From Verrucomicrobiota bacterium (GTDB lineage Bacteria; Verrucomicrobiota; Verrucomicrobiia; Chthoniobacterales; Terrimicrobiaceae), in the NCBI GenBank assembly GCA_018970255.1, contig JAGWWS010000022.1, positions 1-53,264 on the forward strand: a stretch of DNA of 53,264 bases. Direction: 5' to 3'. The notes beneath the pieces are model-generated. The model did not search any database and was not told the DNA's origin. It worked only from the letters and a program-made list of their open reading frames with translations. Made by a program: the position numbers and the translations under genes. Below, one piece after another: positions 51,371 to 53,264 of this stretch (within the stretch, counting starts at the first letter, position 1; each line of letters starts with the position of its first letter).

Positions 51371-53035
51371 ATGATTGCCCGACATCCAAAAATACACGGC
51401 GAATTTTGTTTTTTTCGGAGTTCTATCAGGAATTTTTCAGTCATTTTTCAGCGCTCCGCAGTGCTTGCTGCATCAGTTGTCATCACCATGGCACTGACAA
51501 GTCCGAGTGTCGCACTTGGCCAGAATGTTCGTCGTCTTGACCAAGGCGTCAATTGGACATCGAGGGACTGGAACACTTTTTACACGACAGATCAGGGCTC
51601 ACAGATCATGCCATATTCATGGATGAAGGCCCTTCGTGAGCCGAACGGTGGTCTTTTTTTGCGAAACTCGATGAAACGTTACGGTTTCCTTCCCAATGCC
51701 AAGAGCGTGTCAAATCCCCAAGCGCTTCCCGTCGGCTTTTTGGTAGCCTCCCATAATTCGCCCACCAAAAATTTTTCCATGACGTGCGCCGCGTGCCATA
51801 CGCGTGAAATAACTGTCAATAAAACGAATTTCCGGATCGATGGCGGACCCGGATTCATAAATATGCATGCCTTTATGAATGATATGATTTTATCAGTCAA
51901 TCATTTATTGACAAATGAACGTGCATTTAGAAACTTCCAGAGAGCAGTCAAAACCCCTAGCGCCCAGCTCAGGAATCAACTCCAGCAGTGGTATGATTTG
52001 AACAATCTCGTGGTGGGCCAGCAACTTCCCCCGCAGTCTTGGGGTATTGCGCGTTTGGATGCTCTGAACCTCATCCTTAACAGAGGGACCGGTGGAAACA
52101 TTGGAGAACCATCAGCCAATTACTTGATTCCCGCTAATGTCGCTGTCGCCGACAAACCGGTGCGTTATCCTTTTCTTTGGAATTCAGATAAACAGGATTT
52201 GACGCAGTGGGCCGGCACAACGGTGAATGGCAACAAGCAATACGCCATGTCACGAAATACTGGAGAAGTCTGCGGAGTCTTCGGCTTCATTCACCCGGTG
52301 GGAGGACAGCCACCCACCGACTTTCTTGCTGAAAACTCGGTAAACTATACTGGGTTAGCTGTTATAGGAGATTTGACTCCCAAGATCGGGCCGCCCAAGT
52401 ATCCATGGCGCATTGACACAAGTAAGGCCAGCCTCGGGGGTCAGCTTTATCAAATTCATTGCGCGTCATGCCATGGAATCGAACCCGGCGATCCCAGACC
52501 GCCGGTTTATGATACTTGGCGCACTCAGGTCCAGAACGTTGGCACAGATAGTTATTATTGGCAGACTTTGAACCGCACAGCCTCTTCCAGTGGCGTGCTT
52601 ACTGGTTTTGTCTTTGGAAATCAACCCGTAGCGCCCACGGGGGAGGCTAGTATCTTTCTAACAAAAGTATTAAATTCTACCGCATTGACGCAAAGATTTC
52701 CAGGGATCAACCTCTCCATCAGTCCGCCAACGCACCCTTCTGGCTCGTATGAGTCACGGGTATTGCATGGAATCTGGGCGGCGGCCCCCTATCTCCATAA
52801 TGGCTCAGTTCCGACTTTGGCGGAACTGCTTAAGCCAGCCTCTGAGCGCGTAACAAGCTTTAAGGTCGGGCGAAATTATGATATTAAGAATATCGGCTTG
52901 GCCACGACTCAACCTCTCGGTTCTACTGACCTCGAAACCAGTGGGCTGGGCAACAGCAATGCTGGTCACGAATTCGGAACCACACTATCCGCTTCGGACA
53001 AAGAGGCTTTGCTAGAGTATCTCAAGAGCCTGTAG
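51371..53035 (+). CDS. RoxA-like diheme c-type cytochrome
   Basis: About 554 residues from this ATG; 9 more if the ATG at 51344 is used. A long basic N-terminus and hydrophobic stretch (AVLAASVVITMALTSPSVALG) form a signal sequence. Two heme-c motifs are present: CAACH (139-143) and CASCH (364-368). The spacing, WRTQVQNVG and GIWAAAPYLHNGSVPTLAELLKPASER match the RoxA/latex-clearing-type diheme oxygenases and their peroxidase-like relatives. RoxA cleaves polyisoprene oxidatively; here the substrate is unknown. Codon use is less GC-rich than elsewhere in the window, which suggests transfer. It is inside the direct-repeat-bounded segment. Confidence 0.85.
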   Translation: MIARHPKIHGEFCFFRSSIRNFSVIFQRSAVLAASVVITMALTSPSVALGQNVRRLDQGVNWTSRDWNTFYTTDQGSQIMPYSWMKALREPNGGLFLRNSMKRYGFLPNAKSVSNPQALPVGFLVASHNSPTKNFSMTCAACHTREITVNKTNFRIDGGPGFINMHAFMNDMILSVNHLLTNERAFRNFQRAVKTPSAQLRNQLQQWYDLNNLVVGQQLPPQSWGIARLDALNLILNRGTGGNIGEPSANYLIPANVAVADKPVRYPFLWNSDKQDLTQWAGTTVNGNKQYAMSRNTGEVCGVFGFIHPVGGQPPTDFLAENSVNYTGLAVIGDLTPKIGPPKYPWRIDTSKASLGGQLYQIHCASCHGIEPGDPRPPVYDTWRTQVQNVGTDSYYWQTLNRTASSSGVLTGFVFGNQPVAPTGEASIFLTKVLNSTALTQRFPGINLSISPPTHPSGSYESRVLHGIWAAAPYLHNGSVPTLAELLKPASERVTSFKVGRNYDIKNIGLATTQPLGSTDLETSGLGNSNAGHEFGTTLSASDKEALLEYLKSL

Positions 53036-53081
53036 TTTCCTCAGACTTGTGTTGAGGGGTCGGGAATTCATTCTTGAGTTT

Positions 53082-53126
53082 CAAGAAAGTGGTCAGTCCC
53101 GCGTATTCTCGCCTTTCCCGCGCAGG
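53082..53126. repeat. 45-bp direct repeat, right copy
   Basis: Right-hand partner of the 50107-50151 repeat (two mismatches), 47 bp after the RoxA-like stop. Confidence 0.85.
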
Positions 53127-53199
53127 CACACGGATTTTCAAAGGGTCTTGCCCAGTTTAGAGGGGAAAATGGCGTGTTTGTTTAAGGAGAATTGAATAG

Positions 53200-53264
53200 A
53201 TGTTATCAAGCCGATGGTTGAAACGCCACTCCGATTCCTTGAGGTGGATTAGGAATTTTTCCTT
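53200..53264 (+). CDS. Start of a gene cut by the window edge
   Basis: An ATG preceded by AAGGAGA at a spacing of 9 nt opens a frame with no stop for the remaining 21 codons (MLSSRWLKRHSDSLRWIRN). The Shine-Dalgarno sequence is among the clearest in the window. Too short to identify; the basic/Trp-rich start could be an N-terminus of a membrane protein. Confidence 0.4.
   Translation, partial: MLSSRWLKRHSDSLRWIRNFS

Overview
The window reads as a GC-rich chromosome segment from a Gram-negative bacterium of the PVC group, most likely Verrucomicrobiota. This is inference. It rests on the pseudopilin style at the left end, a long-form zinc-free S14, a citramalate synthase, LPS-heptose genes, signal-peptide sulfatase machinery and many small PVC-like hypothetical proteins. 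No phage, IS transposase gene or CRISPR array was seen. Most of the window is dense housekeeping DNA, with genes joined by 4-bp stop/start overlaps. The first ~1 kb and the last ~3.2 kb are lower in GC, repeat-rich and less orderly.

Layout. 0-2.2 kb: a pseudopilin, a repeat-filled gap, then a nucleosidase and a membrane protein. 2.2-9.8 kb: lepA-lepB, a moeB/rhodanese-trm112-thrS operon, and argG. 9.8-14.1 kb: a small protein, a YhiN-type flavoprotein, a lipoprotein alpha/beta hydrolase and an AraC regulator. 14.2-19.6 kb: a one-directional sulfatase cluster (sulfatase, MscS channel, outer-membrane barrel, HAD hydrolase, formylglycine-generating enzyme), divergent from the AraC gene. 19.6-23.7 kb: an efflux module resembling E. 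coli ytcA-mdtN-mdtO, with a divergent outer-membrane factor and a small lipoprotein. 23.8-27.7 kb: a divergent ClpX-like ATPase, an M24 peptidase and RF3. 27.7-33.6 kb: AddA/AddB-type recombination nucleases. 33.8-37.6 kb: a run ppiC - dehydrogenase - ygfZ - cyclophilin that ends directly in tRNA-Tyr. 37.7-42.8 kb: holB - proB - ABC permease - orphan - phosphoesterase - glycosyltransferase 9. 42.8-48.4 kb: FmdB-like protein, rpsN, an alpha/beta-hydrolase pseudoenzyme, a histidine phosphatase, tRNA-Ser, a peroxiredoxin, rplK, a TPR protein and hldD. 48.4-50.0 kb: citramalate synthase. 50.1-53.1 kb: a lower-GC segment bounded by 45-bp direct repeats, holding a decayed antitoxin-like gene, a membrane protein and a RoxA-like diheme cytochrome.

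How genes work together. The sulfatase carries a cysteine-type formylglycine motif, and the matching FGE lies at the end of the same gene run; the AraC regulator faces it. HldD and the GT9 enzyme point to a heptose-containing LPS core. The periplasmic adaptor, half-size FUSC protein, YtcA-like protein and outer-membrane factor form a plausible complete envelope-spanning exporter. The most unusual items are the ClpX-like ATPase lacking the zinc domain, RKH loop and IGF loop; a 63-bp palindromic element sitting in two separate convergent gene gaps; the direct-repeat-bounded RoxA-like segment; and an alpha/beta hydrolase that has lost its whole catalytic triad.
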